A model generated the notes under the pieces. That model was given only the letters and a program-made list of their open reading frames with translations. It did not search any database and was not told where the DNA came from. A program made the position numbers and the translations under genes. Shown piece after piece: positions 51,048 through 60,294 of a DNA stretch of 64,000 nt. The stretch's first letter is position 1. Every line of letters starts with the position of its first letter. Origin of the DNA: Streptomyces xanthochromogenes (GTDB lineage Bacteria; Actinomycetota; Actinomycetes; Streptomycetales; Streptomycetaceae); assembly GCF_014650455.1 (NCBI RefSeq), contig NZ_BMUZ01000001.1, forward strand, positions 124,001 to 188,000, given 5' to 3'.

Positions 51048-54000
51048 TTGCAACAGAGGCCGCAACAGAAGGAACAGCGCGATCGCGGCATGGCCGACGC
51101 ACTCGTGCGGGCGGGCAGCTTCTTCACCCGCGCCGAGGTCTCCGACGACCTGCGCACCGTGCACCGCACCGGCGGACGCGGGGCCGAGTCCTTCTACCGG
51201 GACCGGTGGAGCCACGACAAGGTCGTGTACTCGACGCACGGCGTGAACTGCACCGGGTCCTGCCGCTGGAAGGTGTACGTCAAGGACGGCATCATCACCT
51301 GGGAGACCCAGGCCACCGACTACCCCTCCGTCGGCCCCGACCGCCCCGAGTACGAGCCGCGCGGCTGCCCCCGCGGCGCCTCCTTCTCCTGGTACAGCTA
51401 CTCCCCCACCCGCGTCCGGTACCCGCACGTACGCGGCGAGCTCCTCAGGATGTACCGCGAGGCCAAGGCCCGCCTGGGCGATCCGGTACTGGCCTGGGCC
51501 GACATCCAGGGCGACCCCGAGCGGCGCCGCCGGTACCAGAAGGCGCGCGGCAAGGGCGGTCTGGTGCGGGCTAGCTGGGAGGAGGCCGTCGAGATCGTCG
51601 CGGCCGCCCACGTCCACACCATCAAGGAGCACGGCCCCGACCGGGTCGCCGGCTTCTCCCCCATCCCGGCGATGTCGATGGCCTCGCACGCGGCCGGCGC
51701 CCGCTTCCACTCCCTCATCGGCGCGCCGATGCTCTCCTTCTACGACTGGTACGCGGACCTGCCCGTCGCGTCCCCGCAGGTCTTCGGCGACCAGACGGAC
51801 GTGCCGGAGTCGGGCGACTGGTGGGACGCGGCCTATCTGATGATGTGGGGCTCCAACGTCCCCGTCACCCGCACCCCCGACGCCCACTGGATGACCGAGG
51901 CGCGCTACCGCGGCCAGAAGGTCGTCACCGTTTCCCCGGATTTCGCGGACAACACCAAGTTCGCCGACGAGTGGATGCATCCGCACCCGGGAACGGACGG
52001 CGCGCTCGCCCTCGCCATGGGCCATGTCATCCTCAAGGAATTCTTCGTCGACCGACAGACTCCGTTCTTCACGGATTACGTTCGGAAGTACACCGATCTT
52101 CCTTTCCTGGTCTCCCTGAAGGAGACCGATGAAGGGCTCGTCCCGCACAAGTTCGTGACGGCCGCCGACCTCGGTGAGGACACCGAGAACGCACAGTGGA
52201 AGACCGTCCTGATCGACGACGCCACGGGTGAACCCACCGTCCCCGGCGGCACTTTGGGCCACCGCTGGGGCTCCACGCCCGAGTGGAACCTGGATCTCGG
52301 CGACACCGTGCCCCGGCTCACCCTGCTGGGCGAGAGCGGGGGCGAGACCGCCGAGGTCGTGCTGCCGCGCTTCGAGGAGACCGCCGAGAACGCCGAGGGT
52401 GTCGTACGCCGAGGGGTCCCGGTCCGCCGCATGGGCGGCCGCGCCGTCACCACCGTGTACGACCTGATGCTCGCCCAGTACGGGGTCGGACGCCCGGGCC
52501 TGCCCGGCGTGTGGCCCACCTCGTACGAGGACGCCGGCACCCCGGGCACCCCCGGCTGGCAGGAGACCCTCACCTCCGTGCCCGCGGCCCAAGTGGCGCG
52601 TGTGGCAAGGGAGTTCGCCGATACGGCGGAGAGGTCCGAGGGCCGCTGCATGATTCTGATGGGCGCCGGCACCAACCACTGGTTCCACTCCGAGACGATC
52701 TACCGGGCCTTCCTCGCGCTGCTCACCCTGACCGGCTGCCAGGGCCGCAACGGCGGCGGCTGGGGACACTACGTCGGGCAGGAGAAGTGCCGCCCGGTCA
52801 CCGGCTGGGCCACCCTCGCGAGCGCCTCCGACTGGGCCAGGCCGCCCCGCCACATGATTGGCGCGGGCTGGTTCTATCTGCACACCGACCAGTGGCGCTA
52901 CGACACGCTGCCCACCGAGGCGCTGGCCTCGCCCCTCGGCGACGGCCGCTTCGAGGGCATGACCGGCGCCGACTGCCTGGCCGCCTCGGCCCGCATGGGC
53001 TGGATGCCGTCGTACCCGACCTTCGACCGCAACCCCCTGGAGCTCGGCGAGGCCGACGACCCCGTCCAGCACGTGGTGGACGAACTCAAGGCGGGGCGGC
53101 TCGGCTTCGCCGGCGAGGACCCGGACGCTCCGCACAACTGGCCGCGCGTCCTGAACGTATGGCGCGCCAATCTGCTCGGCTCGTCCTCCAAGGGCAACGA
53201 GTACTTCCTCAAGCACCTGCTCGGCACACATTCCAACCTGCCGGACGACGGCCCCCGTTGTGCCCCGCGCGATGTGACCTGGCACCCGGAGGACGTCGAG
53301 GGCAAGCTCGACCTGCTGCTCGCGATGGACTTCCGGATGACGTCCACGACGCTGCTCAGCGATGTCGTGCTGCCCGCCGCCACCTGGTACGAGAAGCACG
53401 ACCTGTCCTCGACCGACATGCACCCGTTCCTGCACGCCTTCACCCCGGCCGTGGACCCGCCGTGGCAGGCCCGCTCGGACTACGACGCCTTCCACGCGAT
53501 AGCCGCGCGCTTCGGCGAGCTGGCCAAGGAGCACCTCGGGGTGCGCAGGGACGTGGTCGCGACCGCCCTCCAGCACGACACCCCGGGCGGCGAGATGGCC
53601 CAGCCCGGCGGTGTGGCGCTCGACTGGTCCAAGGGCGAGTGCGAGCCGGTGCCGGGGCGCACCATGTACAACCTGACGGTCGTCGAGCGGGACTACGGCG
53701 CGGTCGGCGAGAAGTTCGCCGCGCTCGGCCCGCTCGTCGACCAGCTCGGCGTCACCACCAAGGCGATCACCTTCGACGTGGCCGAGGAGATCACGTATCT
53801 GGGTGAGAAGAACGGCCTGGTACGGAAGGGGGTCGCCGAGGGGCGGCCACGACTGGACACCGCCCAGCACGCCTGCGAGGCGATCCTCTCGCTGTCCGGC
53901 ACCTCCAACGGGCGCCTGGCGACCCAGGGTTTCGAGACCCTGGAGAAGAAGACCGGGCAGCACATGGCCCACCTGGCCGCCGAGGCCGAGGGCAAGCGCA

Positions 54001-54722
54001 TCACGTTCGCGGACACCCAGGCCCGCCCCGTTCCGGTGATCACCTCGCCGGAGTGGTCGGGCAGCGAGTCGGGCGGGCGGCGCTACACGGCGTTCACCGT
54101 CAACACCGAGCACCTCAAGCCCTGGCACACCCTCACCGGGCGCCAGCACTTCTTCCTGGACCACGACTGGATCCACGAGGTGGGCGAGGCGCTCCCGGTC
54201 TACAAGCCGCCGCTGGACATGCACCGCCTTTACGGGGAGCCCGAGTTGGGCTCCACCGACGGCAAGCAGGTGGCCGTCCGCTATCTCACCCCGCACAACA
54301 AGTGGGCGATCCACAGCCAGTACCAGGACAACCTGTACATGATGACGCTGGGCCGCGGCGGCCAGACGATCTGGATGTCCCCGCAGGACGCCGAGGCGAT
54401 CGGCGTGCGCGACAACGACTGGATCGAGGCCGTCAACCGCAACGGCGTGGTCACGGCCCGCGCGATCGTCTCGCACAAGATGCCCGCCGGCACGGTCTAC
54501 ATGAACCACGCCCAGGAGCGCACGGTCGGCGTGCCGAAGACGGAGAAGACCGGCAAGCGCGGCGGCATCCACAACTCGCTGACCCGGATCATGCTCAAGC
54601 CCACCCATCTCGTGGGCGGCTACGCCCAGTTGACGTGGGCGTTCAACTACCTCGGCCCGACCGGAAACCAGCGCGACGAGGTCACCGTCATCCGGCGCCG
54701 CGACCAGAAGGTGGAGTACTGA
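51048..54722 (+). CDS. narG: Respiratory nitrate reductase alpha subunit NarG
   Basis: 1,224 residues. The Mo-bis-MGD subunit that reduces nitrate to nitrite on the cytoplasmic side of the membrane. THGVNCTGSCRWK gives the His/Cys/Cys ligands of the FS0 cluster and PRGCPRGASF the last cysteine. YDWYADLPVASPQVFGDQTD contains the Mo-coordinating aspartate region, and GTNHWFHSETIYRAFLAL follows. Full length, with no twin-arginine signal as expected. TTG start at 51048 with GGAGGAG 6 bases upstream; it is the only credible start. narH begins one base after the stop. Confidence 0.97.
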   Translation: MQQRPQQKEQRDRGMADALVRAGSFFTRAEVSDDLRTVHRTGGRGAESFYRDRWSHDKVVYSTHGVNCTGSCRWKVYVKDGIITWETQATDYPSVGPDRPEYEPRGCPRGASFSWYSYSPTRVRYPHVRGELLRMYREAKARLGDPVLAWADIQGDPERRRRYQKARGKGGLVRASWEEAVEIVAAAHVHTIKEHGPDRVAGFSPIPAMSMASHAAGARFHSLIGAPMLSFYDWYADLPVASPQVFGDQTDVPESGDWWDAAYLMMWGSNVPVTRTPDAHWMTEARYRGQKVVTVSPDFADNTKFADEWMHPHPGTDGALALAMGHVILKEFFVDRQTPFFTDYVRKYTDLPFLVSLKETDEGLVPHKFVTAADLGEDTENAQWKTVLIDDATGEPTVPGGTLGHRWGSTPEWNLDLGDTVPRLTLLGESGGETAEVVLPRFEETAENAEGVVRRGVPVRRMGGRAVTTVYDLMLAQYGVGRPGLPGVWPTSYEDAGTPGTPGWQETLTSVPAAQVARVAREFADTAERSEGRCMILMGAGTNHWFHSETIYRAFLALLTLTGCQGRNGGGWGHYVGQEKCRPVTGWATLASASDWARPPRHMIGAGWFYLHTDQWRYDTLPTEALASPLGDGRFEGMTGADCLAASARMGWMPSYPTFDRNPLELGEADDPVQHVVDELKAGRLGFAGEDPDAPHNWPRVLNVWRANLLGSSSKGNEYFLKHLLGTHSNLPDDGPRCAPRDVTWHPEDVEGKLDLLLAMDFRMTSTTLLSDVVLPAATWYEKHDLSSTDMHPFLHAFTPAVDPPWQARSDYDAFHAIAARFGELAKEHLGVRRDVVATALQHDTPGGEMAQPGGVALDWSKGECEPVPGRTMYNLTVVERDYGAVGEKFAALGPLVDQLGVTTKAITFDVAEEITYLGEKNGLVRKGVAEGRPRLDTAQHACEAILSLSGTSNGRLATQGFETLEKKTGQHMAHLAAEAEGKRITFADTQARPVPVITSPEWSGSESGGRRYTAFTVNTEHLKPWHTLTGRQHFFLDHDWIHEVGEALPVYKPPLDMHRLYGEPELGSTDGKQVAVRYLTPHNKWAIHSQYQDNLYMMTLGRGGQTIWMSPQDAEAIGVRDNDWIEAVNRNGVVTARAIVSHKMPAGTVYMNHAQERTVGVPKTEKTGKRGGIHNSLTRIMLKPTHLVGGYAQLTWAFNYLGPTGNQRDEVTVIRRRDQKVEY

Positions 54723-54723
54723 G

Positions 54724-56271
54724 ATGCGCGTCATGGCTCAGATCGCGATGGTCATGAACCTCGACAAGTGCATCGGCTGCCACACCTGCTCGGTCACCTG
54801 CAAGCAGGCGTGGACCAACCGGCAGGGCACCGAGTACGTCTGGTTCAACAACGTCGAGACCCTCCCCGGGCAGGGCTATCCGCGCCGCTGGGAGGACCAG
54901 GAGAAGTGGAAGGGCGGCTGGGAGCGCACCCGCTCCGGCAAGCTGCGTCTGCGCGCGGGCGGCCGCCTCAAGCGCCTCGGCCAGGTCTTCGCCAACCCCG
55001 AACTCCCCGAGATCGACGACTACTACCAGCCCTGGACCTACGAGTACAAGAACCTGATCGACGCCCCCGCGGGCGACGACCTGCCGGTGGCGCGGCCCGT
55101 GTCCAGCCTGACCGGCGAGCCCGTCGACAAGATCGAATGGGGCCCCAACTGGGACGACAACCTGGGCGGCGCACCCGAGAACGCCCCGCTCGACCCCATC
55201 GTGGAGAAGATCCGCGACGAGGTCGGCGAGAAGATCCGCTTCGAGTTCGAGCAGAGCTTCATGTTCTATCTGCCGCGCGTCTGCGAGCACTGTCTCAACC
55301 CCGCGTGCGTCTCCTCGTGCCCGTCGGGCGCGATGTACAAGCGCGAGGAGGACGGCGTCGTCCTGGTCGACCAGGACCGGTGCCGCGGCTGGCGGATGTG
55401 CGTGACGGGCTGCCCGTACAAGAAGGTCTACTTCAACCACGCCACCGGCAAGGCCGAGAAGTGCACGTTCTGCTTCCCGCGCATCGAGGTGGGACTGCCG
55501 ACCGTCTGCGCGGAGACCTGCGTCGGGCGGATGCGCTACCTCGGCGTGATGCTGTACGACGCCGACAAGGTGGCCGAGGCCGCCGCCGTCGAGGACGAAC
55601 ACGACCTGTACCCAAGCCAGTTGGAATGCTTCCTCGACCCGAACGACCCGGCGGTCGTCGCCGCGGCCAGGGCCTCGGGCATCACCCACGACTGGATCGA
55701 GGCGGCCCGCCGCTCCCCGGTGTACGACCTGATCGCCACCTACCAGGTCGCCCTGCCGCTGCATCCGGAGTACCGCACGATGCCGATGGTCTGGTACGTG
55801 CCGCCGCTGTCACCGGTCGTCGAGGCGGTCGCCGCGAGCGGCCACGACGGCGAGGACGCCGGCAACCTGTTCGGCGCGATCGACGCCCTGCGGATTCCGG
55901 TGGAGTACCTGGCCGAGCTCCTGACCGCGGGCGACCCCTACCCGGTGGAGGCGGTGCTGCGCCGGATGGCCGCGATGCGCGCCTACATGCGGCGGGTCAA
56001 CCTCGGTGAGGAGCGCGAGGAGTCCATCGCGAGTGCCGTCGGGCTGACGGGCGCCGAGATGGAGGACCTGTTCCGGCTGCTCGCGATCGCCAAGTACGAG
56101 GACCGCTACGTGGTGCCGAGCGCGGCCCGGGCCGACGCCGAGGCCCTCGCCGGCTCCCACCCGCTCGACGAGGCGTGCCCGGTCGGCGAAGCCGGCCCGG
56201 TCGGACCGAGCACGGAAGTGGCCCCGGGCCGCGTCCTGTTGAACCTCTCCCCCACCCGGAGGAGCGCATGA
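54724..56271 (+). CDS. narH: Respiratory nitrate reductase beta subunit NarH
   Basis: 515 residues. Carries electrons from NarI to NarG through four iron-sulfur clusters. All cysteine groups are visible: CIGCHTCSVTCK (residues 16-27), CEHCLNPACVSSCPSGAM, CRGWRMCVTGCPYKK (Trp in place of one Cys, marking the 3Fe-4S cluster) and CTFCFPR through CAETC. Length is normal. Starts at 54724 right after narG and overlaps narJ by four bases, so translation is coupled. Confidence 0.97.
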   Translation: MRVMAQIAMVMNLDKCIGCHTCSVTCKQAWTNRQGTEYVWFNNVETLPGQGYPRRWEDQEKWKGGWERTRSGKLRLRAGGRLKRLGQVFANPELPEIDDYYQPWTYEYKNLIDAPAGDDLPVARPVSSLTGEPVDKIEWGPNWDDNLGGAPENAPLDPIVEKIRDEVGEKIRFEFEQSFMFYLPRVCEHCLNPACVSSCPSGAMYKREEDGVVLVDQDRCRGWRMCVTGCPYKKVYFNHATGKAEKCTFCFPRIEVGLPTVCAETCVGRMRYLGVMLYDADKVAEAAAVEDEHDLYPSQLECFLDPNDPAVVAAARASGITHDWIEAARRSPVYDLIATYQVALPLHPEYRTMPMVWYVPPLSPVVEAVAASGHDGEDAGNLFGAIDALRIPVEYLAELLTAGDPYPVEAVLRRMAAMRAYMRRVNLGEEREESIASAVGLTGAEMEDLFRLLAIAKYEDRYVVPSAARADAEALAGSHPLDEACPVGEAGPVGPSTEVAPGRVLLNLSPTRRSA

Positions 56272-56909
56272 TCCCCGAGAACTCGGCCGTCCTGCGACTG
56301 GTGGCGGCCCGCTGCCTGCGCTACCCGGACGACACCTTCCACGCCCAACTCCCCCTGTTGCGCGAGGCGTTGCGACGGAACCCGGGTGCGGCCGCCGAAC
56401 GCCTCCAGGCCTTCGTGGACATCGCGGCGGCCACCGACCCGCTCGACCTGTGCGCGCACTACACCTCCACGTTCGACACCCGTAACCGGCGCTGTCTGTA
56501 TCTGACGTGGTGGACCGACGGTGACACCCGCCGCCGGGGCCTTTCGCTGGTCCGCATGAAGCGGATCTACCGCGACCACGGCCTGGAGTTCGGCGACGAG
56601 GAGCTGCCCGACTTCCTGCCCGCCGCCCTGGAGTTCGCCGGGCGCCACGAGGAGCCGGGCACCCGGCTGCTCCAGGAGCACCGCGCGGGCCTCGAACTGC
56701 TACGGCTCGCCCTGACCGAGACCGGCACCCCGTACGCCGACGTCCTCGAAGCGGTCTGCGCCACGCTGCCCGGCGCGTCGCCCACGACGAAGGCCGAGGC
56801 GAAGGCGCTGGCCAAGGCGGGCCCGCCACAGGAGACCGTGGGCCTGGAGCCGTTCGGGCCCGGCGTCGAACTCCCCTGGCCCGGCTTCCCCGAGAGGAAG
56901 GCATCCTGA
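56268..56909 (+). CDS. narJ: Nitrate reductase molybdenum cofactor assembly chaperone NarJ
   Basis: 213 residues, all helical. It holds apo-NarGH during cofactor insertion and docking to NarI. Conserved LCAHYTSTFDTRNRRCLYLTWW (pieces, about 63-85) and PDFLPAALEFAG are present. ATG with GGAGG at 56258-56262 inside the narH 3' end. The C-terminal ~40 residues (PGASPTTKAEAKALAKAG onward) are a low-complexity extension. ATGA overlap with narH, and the stop shares a base with the narI ATG. Confidence 0.95.
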   Translation: MIPENSAVLRLVAARCLRYPDDTFHAQLPLLREALRRNPGAAAERLQAFVDIAAATDPLDLCAHYTSTFDTRNRRCLYLTWWTDGDTRRRGLSLVRMKRIYRDHGLEFGDEELPDFLPAALEFAGRHEEPGTRLLQEHRAGLELLRLALTETGTPYADVLEAVCATLPGASPTTKAEAKALAKAGPPQETVGLEPFGPGVELPWPGFPERKAS

Positions 56910-57634
56910 TGGACCTGCTCCTGTGGGGCGTACTGCCCTATGTGTCGATCGCCCTGCTGATCGCGGGCACCTTCTGGCGGGCCCGCTACGACCGGTTCGG
57001 CTGGACCACCCACTCCAGCCAGGTCCACGAGTCGCGACTGCTGCGCATCGGCTCGCCGCTGTTCCACTTCGGGATGCTGTTCGTGGTGCTCGGCCACGTG
57101 GTGGGCCTGGTGATCCCGCAGAGCTGGACGGACGCGGTGGGCGTCAGCGACCACACCTACCACCTGCTCGCCGTGTCGACGGGCGCGGTCGCGGGCGTCG
57201 CGGCGGCGGCCGGCATCGGCATCCTGGTCTTCCGCCGCTTCAAGGTCCCCGCGGTACGCCGGGCGACCCTGCGCAGCGACCATCTGATGTACACGTTCCT
57301 GCTGGGGGCGATGGTGCTCGGCCTGACGGCCACGATGCTCAACTCGACCGGCGCGACCGGGGATTACAACTACCGCGAGGGCATCTCGATCTGGTTCCGC
57401 TCGCTGTTCACCTTCCAGCCGGACTACCACCTGATGGGCGCGGCGCCGCTCGCCTTCCAGCTGCACATCCTGTTCGGCTTCACGCTGTTCGCGCTGATCC
57501 CGTACTCGCGCCTGGTGCACATGTTCAGCGCGCCGGTGCAGTACCTGTTCCGCCCGTACGTCGTCTACCGGCGCCGCGATCCGAAGCTGACGGCCAACCG
57601 GGAGGACCGGCGCGGCTGGGAGAGGGTGCGATGA
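56909..57634 (+). CDS. narI: Nitrate reductase gamma subunit NarI (cytochrome b)
   Basis: 241 residues with five membrane helices. It oxidises menaquinol and carries two b haems. Histidine pairs are visible: FHFGMLFVVLGHVVGL (first pair) and LHILFGFTLFALIPYSRLVHMFS (second pair). Ends in a short basic tail. Overlaps narJ by one base and the radical SAM gene by four (ATGA), so the downstream haem genes are expressed with the enzyme that needs haem. Confidence 0.97.
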   Translation: MDLLLWGVLPYVSIALLIAGTFWRARYDRFGWTTHSSQVHESRLLRIGSPLFHFGMLFVVLGHVVGLVIPQSWTDAVGVSDHTYHLLAVSTGAVAGVAAAAGIGILVFRRFKVPAVRRATLRSDHLMYTFLLGAMVLGLTATMLNSTGATGDYNYREGISIWFRSLFTFQPDYHLMGAAPLAFQLHILFGFTLFALIPYSRLVHMFSAPVQYLFRPYVVYRRRDPKLTANREDRRGWERVR

Positions 57635-58809
57635 GCGGGCGCACCCTCGTACGCAAGCCCCGGCACGCGGTGGCGGAGCGGCCCTTCATCGTCATCTGGG
57701 AGGCCACCCGGGCCTGCCCGCTCGCCTGTCTGCACTGCCGCGCCGAGGCGCAGCCGGACCGCGACCCGGGCGAGCTCGACGGGGTGGACGCCCGGCGCCT
57801 GATGGACCAGATAGCCGCGTTCGGCAGGCCCGGCCCGCTGTTCGTCATCACCGGCGGTGACCCGTTCCAGCGCGCCGACCTCAACGACCTCGTGGCGTAC
57901 GGGACTTCACTGGGACTGCGGGTCGCGGTGTCGCCGTCCGGCACCCCGACCCTGACCCGTGCGAACCTGACCGCGGTGCGCGACGCGGGTGCCGTGGCGC
58001 TCTCCCTCTCGCTCGACGGATCGACGGCCGAGCGGCACGACGCCTTCCGGGGCGTCGACGGCGTCTTCGACTGGACCCTGGACGGCTGGCGCACGGCCCG
58101 CGAGCTGGGTCTCAAGGTGCAGATCAACACCACGGTCACCCGCACCAGCCTGTCCGACCTCGCCGACATCGCGGCCCTGGTGCGGCGCGAGGGCGCGATG
58201 CTGTGGTCCGGCTTCATCCTGGTGCCGACCGGTCGCGGCGCGGGCCTCGACGCACTGACCCCGGACGAGATCGAGGACGTGCTGCACTTCCTGCACGACT
58301 GCGGCTCGATGATCGCCACGAAGACGACGGAGGGCCACCACTTCCGTCGCGTCGCCCTCCAGCGCGCGATCCTGGCCCGGCACGGCGAGCACCCGGAGCT
58401 TGGTCCGCTGCACGGCGAACTGACGCGGCGAGCACAGGAGTTGGGCTTCTTCGAGGGCGAGGGACGCCCGGTGCGGCGGCCCCCGATGGACGTCTCTTCG
58501 GGCCGGGGCTTCGTCTTCGTCTCGCACACCGGCGAGGTGCACCCCAGCGGGTTCCTGCCCGTCTCGGCGGGCAATGTGAAACACCATCCGCTGGCCGACA
58601 TCTACCGCGGCTCGGCCCTGTTCGCGACGCTCCGCGACCCCGCGCTGCTGCGCGGCAAGTGCGGGCGCTGCGAGTTCAACACCGTCTGCGGCGGCTCGCG
58701 TTCACGCGCCTACGGGCTGACCGGCGACGTGCTCGCCGCCGACCCGTGGTGTGCGTACGAGCCCGGCAGCTTCCCCCATCGAGACGACCTCCGAGAGCTG
58801 GCCCCATGA
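57631..58809 (+). CDS. Radical SAM/SPASM protein of the NirJ/AhbD haem-modification type
   Basis: 392 residues. CPLACLHC (C29, C33, C36) binds the SAM-radical 4Fe-4S cluster; ITGGDPFQR is the GGE-like SAM motif. The C-terminal GKCGRCEFNTVCGGSRSRAYGLTGD through DPWCAYEP (pieces) is the SPASM-like cysteine region of NirJ/AhbD proteins, which act on haem precursors. AhbD decarboxylates iron-coproporphyrin III to haem b without oxygen. The exact substrate here is inferred. Fused in the operon between narI and a porphyrinogen oxidase, both by four-base overlaps. Annotated in many genomes as TIGR04053-type. Confidence 0.9.
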   Translation: MSGRTLVRKPRHAVAERPFIVIWEATRACPLACLHCRAEAQPDRDPGELDGVDARRLMDQIAAFGRPGPLFVITGGDPFQRADLNDLVAYGTSLGLRVAVSPSGTPTLTRANLTAVRDAGAVALSLSLDGSTAERHDAFRGVDGVFDWTLDGWRTARELGLKVQINTTVTRTSLSDLADIAALVRREGAMLWSGFILVPTGRGAGLDALTPDEIEDVLHFLHDCGSMIATKTTEGHHFRRVALQRAILARHGEHPELGPLHGELTRRAQELGFFEGEGRPVRRPPMDVSSGRGFVFVSHTGEVHPSGFLPVSAGNVKHHPLADIYRGSALFATLRDPALLRGKCGRCEFNTVCGGSRSRAYGLTGDVLAADPWCAYEPGSFPHRDDLRELAP

Positions 58810-60215
58810 CATCGAAGCGATCGGTCATCATCGTCGGCGGAGGCATCAGCGGCCTCGCCGCCGCCTGGCAGCTGCGCGGCCGCGCCGAGGTCACCGTTCT
58901 GGAGAGCGGGCCGCGAGTCGGCGGCAAGCTCCGCACCGGCACGCTGGCCGGGGTCGCCGTCGACGAGGGCGCCGAGTCCGTGATGGCGCTGCGGCCCGAG
59001 GCGGTCGACCTCGCCGAGGCGGTCGGCCTCGGCCGGGCCCTGGCCGACCCGGCGCCCGCACCGGTGACCGTGTGGACGCGCGGTGCGCTGCGCCCGATGC
59101 CCGCCGGACATGTGCTCGGCATCCCGTCCGACCCGGCCGCGCTCGCGGACACCGGTCTCCTGTCGGACGAGGGCCTTGCCCGGCTGCACCAGGAGCCGTC
59201 CCGGCCGGCCGGCCCCGTCACCGAGGACGTCGCCGTCTCCGCCTACCTCGCCGAGCGCATCGGCCGGGAGGCGGTGGACCGCCTGGTGGAGCCGCTGCTC
59301 GGCGGTGTGTACGCGGGCAGCACCGACGCCCTGTCCCTGCGCTCGGCGATGCCGGGCATCGCGGGCATCGCCGAGCGCGGCGCGCCGCTGCTGCCCGCAC
59401 TGCACGGCCGCCCGCGCCCCACGGGCTCCTTCGTACGCGGCGTCGAAGGCGGCACCGGGCGGCTGCCGCTCGCCGTCGCCCGGGCCAGCGGGGCCCGCGT
59501 GCTGACGGGGACGACGGTACGGGCCCTGGAGCGCACCCCGTCCGGCACTTGGCGGGTGCAGGCGGCCACCGCCGACGGCCCGCTGCTGCTCTCCGCCGAC
59601 GCCGTGATCCTCGCGGTGCCCGCCTTCGCGGCGGCCGCCCTCCTGCGCCCGCACGCGCCCGTCGCGCACACGGACCTCGCCGCGATCCCGTACGCGAGCA
59701 CGGCCGTGGTGACGATGGCGTTCGCGCGCGACCGGGCCGGGCTCGGCGGGCTTCCCTCCGGCAACGGCTTCCTCGTACCGCCCGTGGACGGCCACACCGT
59801 GAAGGCGGCGACCTTCCTGTCCAACAAGTGGCGCTGGCAGGCGGACGCGGCCCCGCACCTCTTCCTGCTGCGCGCCTCGATCGGCCGGGCCGGCGAGGAG
59901 CACCTCCTCGACCGCCCCGACCGCCACCTCGTCCGCACCGCCCTGAACGACCTGCACCACGCGGCGGGTCCGATCGGCGAGCCGCTCGCGGCCCGGGTCA
60001 GCCGCTGGGACCGGGGCCTGCCCCAGTACACGGTGGGCCACGCCGCCCGCCTCGCCCGCATCCGCGAGGACATCGCCCGGCTGCCCGGGCTTGAGGTGTG
60101 CGGCGCGGCGTACGAGGGCGTCGGCATCGCGGCCTGCGTGGCGACGGGGTACGCGGCGGCGGAGCGGGTGGCGCAGGAGGCCCCGGCAGGCGTTCCCGGC
60201 CGAGCGGGCGGGTAG
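58806..60215 (+). CDS. hemG: Proto/coproporphyrinogen III oxidase, FAD-dependent (HemY/HemG-type)
   Basis: 469 residues. The FAD motif VIIVGGGISGLAAAWQL is at the N-terminus, followed by ESGPRVGGKLRTG. The C-terminal YEGVGIAACVATGYAAAERV closes the FAD site, and LLGGVYAGSTDALSLRSAMP is the family substrate region. In actinobacteria such enzymes make coproporphyrin III in the coproporphyrin-dependent route. It uses oxygen, whereas the neighbouring radical SAM step would not. ATGA overlap with the radical SAM gene. It is the last gene of the nar operon. The genome may have another copy elsewhere; this cannot be seen here. Confidence 0.9.
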   Translation: MTSKRSVIIVGGGISGLAAAWQLRGRAEVTVLESGPRVGGKLRTGTLAGVAVDEGAESVMALRPEAVDLAEAVGLGRALADPAPAPVTVWTRGALRPMPAGHVLGIPSDPAALADTGLLSDEGLARLHQEPSRPAGPVTEDVAVSAYLAERIGREAVDRLVEPLLGGVYAGSTDALSLRSAMPGIAGIAERGAPLLPALHGRPRPTGSFVRGVEGGTGRLPLAVARASGARVLTGTTVRALERTPSGTWRVQAATADGPLLLSADAVILAVPAFAAAALLRPHAPVAHTDLAAIPYASTAVVTMAFARDRAGLGGLPSGNGFLVPPVDGHTVKAATFLSNKWRWQADAAPHLFLLRASIGRAGEEHLLDRPDRHLVRTALNDLHHAAGPIGEPLAARVSRWDRGLPQYTVGHAARLARIREDIARLPGLEVCGAAYEGVGIAACVATGYAAAERVAQEAPAGVPGRAGG

Positions 60216-60294
60216 GGGCGCGAGCCCCGGGCGCGCCACCCTGATGGGCCGCCCCGCTCGCGCGCCCCCCGGCCCCCCGCCGCAGGATGGGGGG

